Shown: positions 10,104-20,040, counted from the stretch's first letter. The stretch is 64,000 bases of DNA from an uncultured bacterium (GCA_949297765.1 CASFTV010000019.1:1-64000); one strand, 5' to 3'. A program made the numbers and translations. Notes: a model not told the origin generated them from the sequence alone.

Positions 10104-10132
10104 TTGTCTTTTTTCTCTTTTCCGCTTATAAT
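10104..10132 (+). promoter_or_regulatory. Sigma70-type promoter of pseudopilin-GH39 operon
   Basis: TTGTCT at 10104-10109, a 17-base spacer and perfect TATAAT at 10127-10132, 94 bases before the pseudopilin start. The weak -35 box fits an activator-dependent promoter. Confidence 0.65.
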
Positions 10133-10226
10133 TTACATCAGAAAAAAACGTTCGGGATCTCCGGAGCCGTGCAAAAACCCGGTCTTCCGGAGAAAGCGGA
10201 TGAAATCATTACAAGGAAGGGGAAAT

Positions 10227-11009
10227 ATGGAACAGATCATCCGGCGAGCCCACATTCCGGGCATTTCAAAAACGGGGACAGGATTTCAGACTGCGCACTT
10301 CACTCTGATCGAGCTTCTCATCACCATTGCGATCATCGCCATCCTTGCGGGGATGCTTCTCCCGGCGCTGAACAAGGCGCGGGAAAACGCACGGAAAGCG
10401 AACTGTTCCGGCAACACCAAACAGATCGGTGTGGCAGCGGCAATGTACCGGAGCGATTTTGACGACTATGTGGCTCCGCAGTACTGGAGGGGGACCGATT
10501 CAAAAGGGCCGGGACATCTTTACTCCTCCTGCTACCACTGGGATTATTACTTTGTCAAAGCCTACATGAACGGCAGCGTATCGCCTTCCTCCTGGCCGGT
10601 CGGGGATGCGTGGAAGGTCATGCACTGTCCCTCCCATGTGACGGATGCAGCACCGGCGCCGCGGAGCTATGCCATTCCATACCACTGGATCTACATTGAT
10701 ACGGCTCCCCGGGCGACCAATTCCATTTACCGGACCCCCTCCGCGATCTATTTTCTTGCGGAAGCGGATTACAACAACTATCTGGGGGAATCGGAAGACT
10801 GGTTCTCAACCTCGCGTTGCGGTCGGTCCGCCACCAATGCCTCCATTTATTTTTCCAACTCCCGGCAGATCGGCCCGAACCATCTGAACAGCGCCAGCAT
10901 CCTGTTTCTGGATGGCCATACCGCATCCCGGGGCAACTGGAAGAACCGACACACAACCGCTTACTACGGAGGGGATTCGGAAACGACCGTCCGAAACTTC
11001 ACGGAATAA
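10227..11009 (+). CDS. Pseudopilin, H-X9-DG type (cassette C)
   Basis: A 260-residue protein. After a polar 26-residue leader comes [18 protein letters not shown] and [15 protein letters not shown], the pilin-like helix shared by all five copies. His precedes the Phe where Gly would be expected. H-X9-DG is present near the end ([14 protein letters not shown]). The middle part is Tyr/Trp-rich ([23 protein letters not shown]). The start at 10227 has AAGGAAGGGG upstream; the longer frame from 10104 begins inside the promoter and was rejected. The glycosidase gene follows after 57 bases. Confidence 0.87.
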   Translation: MEQIIRRAHIPGISKTGTGFQTAHFTLIELLITIAIIAILAGMLLPALNKARENARKANCSGNTKQIGVAAAMYRSDFDDYVAPQYWRGTDSKGPGHLYSSCYHWDYYFVKAYMNGSVSPSSWPVGDAWKVMHCPSHVTDAAPAPRSYAIPYHWIYIDTAPRATNSIYRTPSAIYFLAEADYNNYLGESEDWFSTSRCGRSATNASIYFSNSRQIGPNHLNSASILFLDGHTASRGNWKNRHTTAYYGGDSETTVRNFTE

Positions 11010-11066
11010 ACCAGTCAGAAGCATCATCATTTTCAAGGATTCAGAAAATAAAGAAAGGATTCAGCA

Positions 11067-14000
11067 ATGCAAGTTCGAACAAGTGGAGGGATTCTTTTTC
11101 TACTGTTTACCGTCTTCACGCTTTCCGCGGATTTTCAGGCGGAGTTCGACGGAAAAATAACCGTGAAAGAGGAGAAGAATCAGCGGATTTCCTTCCGGAC
11201 CGCCAACGGATTTTACGGAACAATGGACCGGAAAGCCTTTCCATCCATCCAGGTGCGTGCAACGGAAGAAGGACTCGTCATTGACGCAACGGGAGCGGAT
11301 CTTTCGAAAAAGAAGAGCTTTCTCATCCGCCTCCATCCACCGAAACAGGATCAGAAGAAAGATGTATTTCTCGGCAAGACGCTGAATTCGAGCGTGACCG
11401 TAAAGGCGGATCGGGGCGCCTCCGGGACCCTTCTGATCGAAGGCAGCCGGAACGGGAAACACTACCATGCGGGAAAAATAGTTCCCGTCGGAACGAGTTT
11501 CCAGAGTCAGGTCTTTTCCCAGCGGATCCCGGAAGGAGTGGAAAGGCTCACACTCCGCTTCGACCTCAGGACTCCCGCGGTCTATACGATCCGGAATGCA
11601 GGGATGACCTCCGTCACGGAGACGGTCCGTCCCGACAACAGCAACCAGATCGTCAACGGCGGAGCCGAGCGCGGCTGGTACGGCACCTATATCGACGATT
11701 TTCACGCACAGGCGGTCAACGGCCAGTACATCCGCTACGACGGGCGGATCGTTACATTCGGGCGGAACTTTGCCATCGACGACAAAGTCTTCCATTCCGG
11801 ACGCCATTCGTTCCGGATCGAAGGCCATCCGTCCGTCGCCGGAAGCCTCTATCTGAATCCGGTCAAATACATCCCGGGCCGGCCGTTCACCGTCTCCTTC
11901 TGGGCGAAAGCGGAAAAGCCGAACACCGCGCTGAATCTCGGTCTTTTTCTCGGTTTTTCCCGAACCTATGCCATTCCTCTGAGCGCCGGACCGGAATGGA
12001 AAAAATATGAATTCACCATTCCGAAATGGGGAGAGAAAGGTCCCGGTCTGCACATCATCGGCGACGTGGTCACCGGCAGCATCTTCGAGGAGGTCTATCC
12101 GCGATTCGATCCGGCAGGCACAGTCTGGATCGACGACTTTGCCTGCTCCTCCGGCACCCGGGCGCCCTTCCGCAACGATCCGCTCTCCCTGCGCGGCACC
12201 CTGAACACCCGGAACTCCTATTACAAAGAGGGCGACCCCATCCGGATGCTCATGGAAATCGAAAATCCGGGAACGAGCACCCGGAATGCGGAACTTTCGT
12301 ATTCCATCCGGGATTTCTTCGGGAAAACGCTCTTTACCTCTCCTTCCACCCGTCTGACCATCGCGCCGAACGCGACCGTCAAACAGGAGTTCCCGGTAAC
12401 GACCCAACAGAAAGGGGCATTCAATTTGATCGTGGAACTGCGGATTCCGGAAACCGGGGAAACGATCCGGCACGCCTTTCTCACCGGCGTGATCGGCAAG
12501 GAGGGGGACAAGGTCGCCCGAATCGGGCTGGACGCTCCGATTTCCGGCAATCCGGATCTTCTGATCCCGGTCTTCCAGGATTTCCGGGTCGGCACGGTCC
12601 GCCTCTGGGGCTCCTACAACAAGGCGATCAAGGACTACACCGGGACCCGGCGGATCGACGCATTCCACCGTGCAGGCGTCAAAATTCTTCTGAACATCGG
12701 CGACATCCATAAACTTCCGTTTGTCCGCAAAGACATGACCCCGTGGAAGGAGTTTCTGAAAAAAGCCCTGAAACCCTATGCCGGCAAAGTCGCCCTCTAC
12801 GAAGTGACCAACGAGCCGAACGCCTGGAGCGGACAGGGCAGCAGGAAAGATCCCGCCCTGTTCGACGACATGACCCCCCTCACCTACATCCGGATGCTGA
12901 AAGCCGCCTCCGAAGCGGTGCACGCGATTGATCCGGGCGCAAAAATCGGCGGTCCGACCACCTGCGGCACGGATCTCTCCTTCACGGAAAGCGTTCTTGC
13001 CCACGGAGGAGCGGAATATCTGGATGTCATCACGGAACACCCCTACCGGACCCTGCCCGAACTGCCCGATTATGAAGCGGATCTGACCGCCATGAAACAG
13101 ATCGCGGCACGATACAGTCCGAAGCGGAACATCCCGATCTGGGCATCGGAGTCCGGCTCGCAGAACGCGGCTCTGCTGCGGGACAATCTGATCGACGAGA
13201 AAACCCGCGCCGCCGTTGCCAAAGATATCCGCAACATGCTCATCTCCTATGCGTGCGGCAATGAAGTCTACATTCACTTTGCGGCCGCGCCGTACGGAAT
13301 CGGCATCGGATGGAACGTCTTTTACGGAGGCAATCCGGACACGGGTTCCCATCCGGTCGTCAATCCCACGCTCTATGCGATCCGGACCGTTGCCGATCTC
13401 ATCGGGAATGCCGCTCCCGCTGGGAAAATCAAACTTGGCTCCGATTTCCGCTGCTATGCGTTCGACAACGGGAAAGAGCGGATTCTCGCTCTCTGGAAAT
13501 GGAACGGGGCACCCGGGGAGATCGCTTCGCTGAAGGAGCTTGATCCGTCGATGCGCGCATACGACATCATGGGCAATCTTCTTCCGGGGGAAAATCTTCC
13601 GCTCTCCCGCTTTCCCGTCTACCTGAAGACGAGCCGGAGCGTACAGGAGCTGGAGAAGGCGTTTTCCGCGCTCCGCCTGACCCGGGGAGATGCTGTCGCA
13701 GCGGCGGTTTCCGTAACGGACCGTCAACATTTCGATGTTCAGCTTTCGAACCGGAACAACCGTCCGCTCTCCGGCAGACTTACAGTCTCCGTCAACGGAC
13801 AGAAACAGGAAAAGGAGTTCCACGCGATTCCCGCGGAAGAGAAGCGCACCCTCCGCTTTCTTTCTCCCGAACCGATCTCTGCGAATCCGCAATCCGGACA
13901 TCTTGCAGTCAAAACCGGAGACGGCGAATTCCGGAAAGAGTTCCAGCTGAAAGCAACCTTTGTTCCGAAAACCAAAGGAGACATTGTCATCGACGGCAAT

Positions 14001-14624
14001 CTTGACGACTGGCCGCGGGAGACGACAGTCCGGCTTTCCGCAGAAAAAAACTCCATCCGGACAGCCCCGGCACTCTGGAGAACAGAGGACGGAACCATCA
14101 CAGCCGAAGTGAGAACGGCATGGAATGAGAATGCACTCTACGCTGCCGTGACCGTCTTCAAGCCGGGATTCGTGCAGAACTCGACCACCTGCGCGGAGAT
14201 CTGGCGGGGAGACTCCGTGCAGTTCGGCTTCGATCCGCTGAAGAATGCGATGCCGGACACGGAAAAATATCAGGATGACGATTTCGAATACGCCGTTTCG
14301 CTTCTGAATGGACAGCCGGCAATCTACCGCCAGTACGCTTCCAGCGCCGTGCATGACAGTCTTCTGAAATCCACGGGAGAACTGAAAAACGGCACGGAAG
14401 TGCAGTCCGCGGTCCGCATTCTCCCGGATCGGACCATATATGAAATTGCATTCACGCCGCGAGCGGTCAGTCCATTCAAACTGAAGGCGGGCAGCTCCAT
14501 GCGGTGGAACATCCTGGTCAATCTGAACAACGGAAAGGGACGAATCGGTCATCTTGAACTGACCGACGGAATCGGCGGCAAAAAACGTCCCGGCCAGTTC
14601 ATGGATCTGGTCCTCCTGCCCTGA
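11067..14624 (+). CDS. Exported multidomain clan-A glycoside hydrolase, GH39-like, with C-terminal CBM9-like domain (cassette C)
   Basis: An 1185-residue exported enzyme with signal core GILFLLFTVFTLSA. Residues 190-370 resemble a carbohydrate-binding jelly roll (NQIVNGGAERGWYG, FHSGRHSFRIEGHPS). An Ig-like segment follows. A TIM barrel covers about 480-800: YEVTNEPN carries the likely acid/base Glu583 and PIWASESGS the likely nucleophile Glu695, as in GH39/GH5 clan-A enzymes. The last 180 residues look like a CBM9-type module (GDIVIDGNLDDWP, AVTVF, WRGDSVQFGFDP). It is the paralogue of the convergent gene at 14699-18112, with the same order of domains. Co-transcribed with its pseudopilin. 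The exact substrate is unknown. Confidence 0.77.
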   Translation: MQVRTSGGILFLLFTVFTLSADFQAEFDGKITVKEEKNQRISFRTANGFYGTMDRKAFPSIQVRATEEGLVIDATGADLSKKKSFLIRLHPPKQDQKKDVFLGKTLNSSVTVKADRGASGTLLIEGSRNGKHYHAGKIVPVGTSFQSQVFSQRIPEGVERLTLRFDLRTPAVYTIRNAGMTSVTETVRPDNSNQIVNGGAERGWYGTYIDDFHAQAVNGQYIRYDGRIVTFGRNFAIDDKVFHSGRHSFRIEGHPSVAGSLYLNPVKYIPGRPFTVSFWAKAEKPNTALNLGLFLGFSRTYAIPLSAGPEWKKYEFTIPKWGEKGPGLHIIGDVVTGSIFEEVYPRFDPAGTVWIDDFACSSGTRAPFRNDPLSLRGTLNTRNSYYKEGDPIRMLMEIENPGTSTRNAELSYSIRDFFGKTLFTSPSTRLTIAPNATVKQEFPVTTQQKGAFNLIVELRIPETGETIRHAFLTGVIGKEGDKVARIGLDAPISGNPDLLIPVFQDFRVGTVRLWGSYNKAIKDYTGTRRIDAFHRAGVKILLNIGDIHKLPFVRKDMTPWKEFLKKALKPYAGKVALYEVTNEPNAWSGQGSRKDPALFDDMTPLTYIRMLKAASEAVHAIDPGAKIGGPTTCGTDLSFTESVLAHGGAEYLDVITEHPYRTLPELPDYEADLTAMKQIAARYSPKRNIPIWASESGSQNAALLRDNLIDEKTRAAVAKDIRNMLISYACGNEVYIHFAAAPYGIGIGWNVFYGGNPDTGSHPVVNPTLYAIRTVADLIGNAAPAGKIKLGSDFRCYAFDNGKERILALWKWNGAPGEIASLKELDPSMRAYDIMGNLLPGENLPLSRFPVYLKTSRSVQELEKAFSALRLTRGDAVAAAVSVTDRQHFDVQLSNRNNRPLSGRLTVSVNGQKQEKEFHAIPAEEKRTLRFLSPEPISANPQSGHLAVKTGDGEFRKEFQLKATFVPKTKGDIVIDGNLDDWPRETTVRLSAEKNSIRTAPALWRTEDGTITAEVRTAWNENALYAAVTVFKPGFVQNSTTCAEIWRGDSVQFGFDPLKNAMPDTEKYQDDDFEYAVSLLNGQPAIYRQYASSAVHDSLLKSTGELKNGTEVQSAVRILPDRTIYEIAFTPRAVSPFKLKAGSSMRWNILVNLNNGKGRIGHLELTDGIGGKKRPGQFMDLVLLP

Positions 14625-14656
14625 AACAGAGGGGAAATATAATATTTCCAAATCCA

Positions 14657-14704
14657 TTTTCCCGTATCCCGCCAGAAAGGGGATGCGGGAAAATTCTTTT
14701 ATTT
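14657..14704 (+). terminator. Hairpin terminator between convergent glycosidase genes
   Basis: TTTTCCCGTATCCC (14657-14670) pairs with the complementary arm at 14680-14693 with one wobble, followed by TTCTTTTATTT. The hairpin's A and T flanks may also stop the opposite transcript. A small palindrome (GGAAATAT, A, ATATTTCC) precedes it at 14634-14650. Confidence 0.75.
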
Positions 14705-17700
14705 GGTGAAATAGAGAGTCCGGAACGAGCGGATATCCTTTACCGGGAAACTCAAAGCCCCTTGGAGTTTCCGGCCCCGGCCATCGTTTTCATTGACCAG
14801 AAGATTAAAGGAAAGATGATCGGGACAACGACTGAAACCGATTAAACTCCAGGGAATTACGGCTTCATAAACGGTCGTTTTCTCCTTCTCGTTTCGGGAG
14901 GTTTTCAGCTGAACGGAGTTCGAGGGGGTCATTTCAGGAATGGCGTTCCAGAAACAGACTTCATTTTTCCCATTCGGGAAATGAGTCAGTCCAATTTCCA
15001 GAAAACGCTTCTCGCCGGGCAGACTCAGACAGAGCTGTACATTGTCGCCACGCCAGACATCGCGACCACGGTACGTCTGGCAGTGCACATCGTCGCGAAC
15101 AACGACTTTGACCTTCAACGCGGCTTCCGAATGGTTCAAAAACAGAGCAGCGGAAAGGTCCTCCGCGCCTCTCCAGAGCTGGTGCTCTCCGGGAGCGTTG
15201 ATCGTCAGACGCATCATCTGAGAAGCCCGGTCAATGCGCAGATCCGGTTCGTTGCGGAACTCCGCCGTGCGCGGGATCCTGCTGTACAGTTTGATCGGCA
15301 GAACCGCAAAGCGCCTCTGTTTCATTCCCTCCAGAGAGAAGTTCAACGGGATCTTCCCGACCATCTGATTTCCGTCATAGCTCACCAGCAGGGCAACAGG
15401 AGTTTTTCCTCCCGCAGGAATTTCAAACGAATGCTCCCGGAAAGAGATGGGACTCTCCTTTTCCGGAAAGATTCTGCCACGGATTGGAACACGAAGAGGA
15501 TTATGCAGAGTAAAGCCGACTTTTCCCTTCCCCTGTTGAACATGAAACTCCGCATCCGTCAGGAACGGAAAAAAGCGGGGAGAATATGGATTCTTTACAA
15601 CAAACGTGCGCGGAAGCTGTTCACTCTGCAGGAGGAAGGCACCGTGGAAGCTCTCCAACGTTTCCGTGTTCCCGAAGAGATCGGCAACTTCCGCCTCCGG
15701 CGAATCCAGCATCCAGAAAGGACGGTCGGCGCAGACGGGAACCGTGTTGCTCCAGCAGGGATAATACGATTTTTCCCTGTCCCGGAATTCATAGAGAAAG
15801 GTCTGATGATCGGAATGATCCTTTTTGAAATTCGCCCGTTTCAGCAGACGGGTCAATGCGTTATAGACCGGATATCCGGCTTTCGGCTCCAGATCGTAGG
15901 TGTAGATGCCGAAATTATGTTCCGCCTCCCATGCGTAGCGCCCGTCATTTTTAAAATCATACCACATATAGCCGATCGCACCGTTTGCCCAGGAGTAGAT
16001 CAGTTTTTTGAACAACGTCTGCGCCTGCTCCAGTTCTGAGCGACTGACACTGGAAATACCGGTCTCGGTAGGGAACCACGGAATCGTCTCGATTCCCAGA
16101 CGCTTCCGCATGTCCAGAAGATATTCTATTTCCGGGGTATATGTCTCAAATGTTCCATGACAGTGAATGGCAATCACATCATAGAAACCCTTTCCGGCCT
16201 TCAGATTCTTCTCCATGTACTTCGGCTCCAGAAGATAGATCTGCGGAATGACGGCCATAAATCCGCCGGTCATGATCTTTGCTTCCGGATCCATTTTCCG
16301 GATCTCCTCCGCCGCAATTTTCTGAAGCTCCGCCAGCTCCTCCGGAGAATAGTTGCAAAAACTGATGTGATCCGGCTCATTCTGCAGTTCGTAAAATGGA
16401 AATGTTCCTTTCGGGAAATGGGATGCCAGACGTTTCGCCCATTCCCGGAAAGCCTCATGATCCGGCGGATACCCACCCGGCCAGCGATGCGGGAAATAGA
16501 CTTCGTTCTTTGCCTTGTACGGCACCCAGTCTTTCCGTTTCGCCCATTTCGGCGTGGCGGAAAGAGAACCGATAAAGGCGACTCCCCGTTTCCGGAAACG
16601 CCGGACCCGTCCTTCCAGCTCCTGGAAATTCCACACCCCTTTTTTCGGCTGCACACTGCCCCACTGCGCCCCGTTGCGAATCAGACGAATTCCCGCAAGC
16701 TGATACGCCTCCGCTGCCAGAGCCTGTTCAAAGGGAGAAAAGCGCTGAGCATGCATCTGAATTCCAAAGAAAAACGGATTTTCCTCCGGAACCGCCGGAC
16801 CGGATGGAGTCATCACAGCGAATGATGTTTTTCCTCTGCGAAGATCCGCCTTTCCTGGCTGTTTCAGTGTATAATGAAGGAAGTAGATCCCCTCCTTCTT
16901 CATTTCCGGCATATACAGCCGCACCTCCTGCCCCGGAAGAAGATGCAGCCGATGTGTCTCCTTCCGAAGCTCCTTTTCGTGATCACGCAAGGAAAGCTGA
17001 ACCTCCACTTCGGCCTTCTCTTCCATTGTGTTCCGGAAGCCGATGGAAGCTCTGCGCTGTTTGGTTTCCGGAAGGATCAAACCAAGTTTCTGTTCCGTTT
17101 TTTTAACTTGAATTCCCTGAAGGAACGGTTGTGGAATAAAGAGTTCGATTTCCTGAATGGAAACGGATGCGTCTTCCCTGGAATCAAAACAGAATCCTCC
17201 GAATTTGAGCTTTCCTCCTCCATGCAGTTCCTCCGGAACAGGAAACACCAGTTCATGACTTCCCTTTGGAAGCCTCTGTTGTGAAAGAGGGATCCGGCCC
17301 CCCTTTTCCTTCAGAAGATACGGAGAAAGTGCAACGTGATCCCGGTCGCACTCCATCCGGACCCGAATCTGTTTCATGCTGGAATAGAAAGACCGCAATC
17401 CGCGTCCCTGTGGGATCACGAGTTCAGAGGATCCCTTCCGCAGATGCAGGAGCACATTTTGTTCCCGTTGAACGAGTTCCGCATTTTTTGCTGTCGGCAT
17501 TCCGAAAAAGAGACCATCCGGATAATGCAGAGCGGGAAAAATACTGTACGCGAGGGAAAGCATCTCCTCATCCCCCCGGATCATATTCAGTTTTCCGAAA
17601 CGGATTTCCGCCGGTTTCGCAACAGTAGAGGAGTCAAACAAAATACCGAAACCACGAATCCGGATCGGGAAATCCAGTTTTTTGTTTTTCGCTTTTCGAG

Positions 17701-18112
17701 CCTCAAAGCAATTCTTTGGAATATTTGAGGAGAACTGCCAGACCAGATGCGAAACACCTTTTTCCGTCTTTTTCAGCTCTTTGTTGAGAATCACAAGTTC
17801 ACCATCCGCATCCTCCAGATGCAGCGCTACAATTTTCACAGAATCTTTTTCCGGCAGATCCAGCTTCAGATCCAATTCAAATACAGGAGCGTTCCTGTAT
17901 TGTTTCGTTTCGCGCAGCCGAATCTCATAATAGCTCTTGCCGGCTTGAAATGAGCGCATCGGAGTTCCATCGGAAGCAATAACAGGAAAATGCTTTCCAC
18001 TGGCATAAAATTTCAACGGCTGAGCAGAATCAGCGAAATCAATGATTTCCTTTCCCGACAGCAGAGAACAGACAGAAAAAAAAGAGACAAAAAACATTCT
18101 TTTCAACATCAT
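14699..18112 (-). CDS. Exported GH39-like glycoside hydrolase with C-terminal CBM9-like domain (cassette D)
   Basis: An 1137-residue protein with signal core MFFVSFFSVCSLLSG. Residues 20-440 are beta-rich. The TIM barrel (about 440-770) has typical GH39-type features: FFFGIQMHAQ, LIRNGAQWGSVQPKKG, WNFQELEGRVRRFRKRG, YELQNEPDH with likely acid/base Glu579, and FPTETGISS with likely nucleophile Glu683. The C-terminal part resembles a CBM9-type domain (VVRDDVHCQTYRGRDVWRG, NVQLCLSLPG). It follows its pseudopilin by 39 bases and ends against the cassette C enzyme, with which it shares architecture. Two ATG codons are adjacent (18112, 18109), with AGGAAAGG upstream. Confidence 0.78.
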   Translation of the reverse strand: MMLKRMFFVSFFSVCSLLSGKEIIDFADSAQPLKFYASGKHFPVIASDGTPMRSFQAGKSYYEIRLRETKQYRNAPVFELDLKLDLPEKDSVKIVALHLEDADGELVILNKELKKTEKGVSHLVWQFSSNIPKNCFEARKAKNKKLDFPIRIRGFGILFDSSTVAKPAEIRFGKLNMIRGDEEMLSLAYSIFPALHYPDGLFFGMPTAKNAELVQREQNVLLHLRKGSSELVIPQGRGLRSFYSSMKQIRVRMECDRDHVALSPYLLKEKGGRIPLSQQRLPKGSHELVFPVPEELHGGGKLKFGGFCFDSREDASVSIQEIELFIPQPFLQGIQVKKTEQKLGLILPETKQRRASIGFRNTMEEKAEVEVQLSLRDHEKELRKETHRLHLLPGQEVRLYMPEMKKEGIYFLHYTLKQPGKADLRRGKTSFAVMTPSGPAVPEENPFFFGIQMHAQRFSPFEQALAAEAYQLAGIRLIRNGAQWGSVQPKKGVWNFQELEGRVRRFRKRGVAFIGSLSATPKWAKRKDWVPYKAKNEVYFPHRWPGGYPPDHEAFREWAKRLASHFPKGTFPFYELQNEPDHISFCNYSPEELAELQKIAAEEIRKMDPEAKIMTGGFMAVIPQIYLLEPKYMEKNLKAGKGFYDVIAIHCHGTFETYTPEIEYLLDMRKRLGIETIPWFPTETGISSVSRSELEQAQTLFKKLIYSWANGAIGYMWYDFKNDGRYAWEAEHNFGIYTYDLEPKAGYPVYNALTRLLKRANFKKDHSDHQTFLYEFRDREKSYYPCWSNTVPVCADRPFWMLDSPEAEVADLFGNTETLESFHGAFLLQSEQLPRTFVVKNPYSPRFFPFLTDAEFHVQQGKGKVGFTLHNPLRVPIRGRIFPEKESPISFREHSFEIPAGGKTPVALLVSYDGNQMVGKIPLNFSLEGMKQRRFAVLPIKLYSRIPRTAEFRNEPDLRIDRASQMMRLTINAPGEHQLWRGAEDLSAALFLNHSEAALKVKVVVRDDVHCQTYRGRDVWRGDNVQLCLSLPGEKRFLEIGLTHFPNGKNEVCFWNAIPEMTPSNSVQLKTSRNEKEKTTVYEAVIPWSLIGFSRCPDHLSFNLLVNENDGRGRKLQGALSFPVKDIRSFRTLYFTK

Positions 18113-18151
18113 TCAACACCTTTCCTGTATATTTATGGCTTCCGATTTTAC

Positions 18152-18991
18152 TCAGCGAAAAGTCTGGATCATCCCCTCTCCCCAGGAATAGCGAATCGGA
18201 ACCGGCAGAGAAGCCAGTCCGGAAGCTGAAAGGGAAGAGACATGACCATCCGCAAACGCCATAGGACATCCTCCACCGGAATGAAGCCGGGAAAGAGCGA
18301 TGCCGGAGGCAATCCCCGCAGATTCCGTTCCCCAGAAAAACCAGTACCCATATCGATAATATGTCTCCGAGGGAACTCCGATCACCATGTCTGCAAAGAT
18401 CGGCAGTCTGGAAGGACTCTTCATTCTGTTGATTTGAAAAAGATTCAGATCCGTTCCTTTTCGATAACAGTCCCCATACACCGACAGGAAAGAATCCGAT
18501 AAGGCAGACGCCGTCGTTCCGAACATGGGAGTATAAATTCCGTATGTTCCATAAAAAATATAATCGCTGGCATTGGTGATTCTATCCACTCTGTTCTCAG
18601 GACACCGGAGAGTTTTGAAAGGGAAATAGTTTTTCGAGTTGGAAAAGTGAACAGGAGCAGTGTATTCGGCATCCGGTTCGGCCAGGAGCTGAATCCAGTT
18701 CCAGTATCCGCCCCCGTTCCTGGGAATTGCTCTGCCGATCTGATCGTTGTAGTCGCCTGCATAAAACTGGGCGGCTGCAATCACCGTTTTCATTTGCGAC
18801 ATGCAGCTGATACTCAGAGCCTTGCGTTTTGCCGCATTCAGAGCGGGAAGCAGGATCCCCGCGAGAATTGCAATGATTGCGATTACAACCAGAAGCTCTA
18901 TCAGAGAAAATCTTGCCATTTTTTTTCTGTTCCATGAGCGGATTTCCGTCTTTCTTCCGACTCTGTTCTTTCTTTTCCCCGGACTTCTCAT
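18152..18991 (-). CDS. Pseudopilin, H-X9/10-DG type (cassette D)
   Basis: A 279-residue pseudopilin with a very basic 28-residue leader, then [18 protein letters not shown] and LLPALNAAKRKALS. Arg, not Gly, precedes the Phe at the expected cleavage point. The C-terminus carries HSGGGCPMAFADGHVS, with ten residues between His and Asp-Gly, one more than in its paralogues. The start at 18991 has AAAGGAG seven bases upstream, overlapping the stop of the regulator gene two bases away, so translation is probably coupled. Confidence 0.87.
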   Translation of the reverse strand: MRSPGKRKNRVGRKTEIRSWNRKKMARFSLIELLVVIAIIAILAGILLPALNAAKRKALSISCMSQMKTVIAAAQFYAGDYNDQIGRAIPRNGGGYWNWIQLLAEPDAEYTAPVHFSNSKNYFPFKTLRCPENRVDRITNASDYIFYGTYGIYTPMFGTTASALSDSFLSVYGDCYRKGTDLNLFQINRMKSPSRLPIFADMVIGVPSETYYRYGYWFFWGTESAGIASGIALSRLHSGGGCPMAFADGHVSSLSASGLASLPVPIRYSWGEGMIQTFR

Positions 18992-18993
18992 TT

Positions 18994-20040
18994 TTACTCC
19001 TTTCGAACACTTTCTGTGGATTCTATTACCAGTTTTGGAGGAATGGTGCGCCAGCCGAACGGTTCTCCACGCAGAATTGCTTCCACACCATCGACCAGCG
19101 CAACAACAGCGGAATCTATATCAAAGAGAATATTTGCGGAAGGGGCAAGAAGGTCGGAATTCAAAAGACCGGATCCATTCACGATGCAAATTTTCTTCTC
19201 AACCTTTTCCCCCTTTTTCTTCAAAAGACGGACCAGCGGAATTGAATTTGTCACGAAACATCCGGAAAAATCAAAAGGATTGTTTTGAAAATACTCTTCC
19301 AAAAAATCTTCTGCCAGAGCTTCGGAAGCCTCTCCATTTCGCTGTTGACAGTCGATGAGTCCTGGTTCGATGCCATTCACCCGCATATAATTCAGGAAAC
19401 CTGTGACTTTTTTCCGACAGGTCAATCCAAAAGGTTCAGTAACAATCACCGCGGTTTTCCGATGCCCCTTTTTCAGAAGATATTCTGCAGCCATCATTCC
19501 AAACATTTCCTGCTGAAGATCCAGAATACTGGCGTTATACAGCATCATTCCGGAATCGAAAAAGACCACAGGAATGCCAAGATGCGCCAGAATGGAAACC
19601 TTTTCCATATCTCCTTTTTCAAGCCAGACCACAAGCACATCGGCGATGGATGGTTCCAAGCGGCGCAAAGAGTCATTCAGATTTTCCGGATCGTAACGGA
19701 TTTCCGAATAAGCGCAGAAATTTCTTTTCTGAAATTCCGCACGGATCTGTCTGGAAAAAAGCTCCGCATGAAGACAAGGCCAGTCAACCCGGAGAAACAA
19801 AACCCGTTTCTGCCGCATTTTCGAGTCTTTCCGGATAAACATCCCGGATCGGCTCTCCGTGCGAAGAATTCCCTTCTGCTTCAACTCCTGCAACGCCAAA
19901 GTCAACGTTTGCCTGGAACAATCATAGCGACGCAGTAACATCCGGTAGGACGGAAGCCGTTTTCCTTCTGCATAAAACAGAAAATCCTGCATCAGTTTTT
20001 CTGTCAGATTCAATACTTGTGCTCGAATATTTTTCGGCAT
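18994..20040 (-). CDS. GntR/LacI-type transcriptional regulator (cassette D)
   Basis: A 348-residue regulator. The N-terminus is a GntR-like winged helix (LTEKLMQDFLFYAEGKRLPS, RMLLRRYDCSRQTLTLALQE, GILRTESRSGMFI). The rest is a LacI-type sensor (RVLFLRVDWP, IADVLVVWLEKGD, HLGIPVVFFDSGM, AAEYLLKKGHRKTAVIVTEP). The start at 20040 was chosen over 20106 because GGAGAGGAGG lies directly upstream and the longer frame begins inside the promoter. It heads an operon with the pseudopilin two bases away and the GH39-like enzyme. The palindrome overlapping its promoter suggests autorepression. The effector is unknown. Confidence 0.87.
   Translation of the reverse strand: MPKNIRAQVLNLTEKLMQDFLFYAEGKRLPSYRMLLRRYDCSRQTLTLALQELKQKGILRTESRSGMFIRKDSKMRQKRVLFLRVDWPCLHAELFSRQIRAEFQKRNFCAYSEIRYDPENLNDSLRRLEPSIADVLVVWLEKGDMEKVSILAHLGIPVVFFDSGMMLYNASILDLQQEMFGMMAAEYLLKKGHRKTAVIVTEPFGLTCRKKVTGFLNYMRVNGIEPGLIDCQQRNGEASEALAEDFLEEYFQNNPFDFSGCFVTNSIPLVRLLKKKGEKVEKKICIVNGSGLLNSDLLAPSANILFDIDSAVVALVDGVEAILRGEPFGWRTIPPKLVIESTESVRKE

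Noticed and set aside
11100-14657. 1185-residue open frame antisense to the cassette C glycosidase
   Set aside because: It mirrors the real gene almost base for base, is rich in Arg and lacks any domain or ribosome site. GC-rich codon use keeps the opposite strand open; the plus frame has signal peptide, barrel and CBM9-like motifs.
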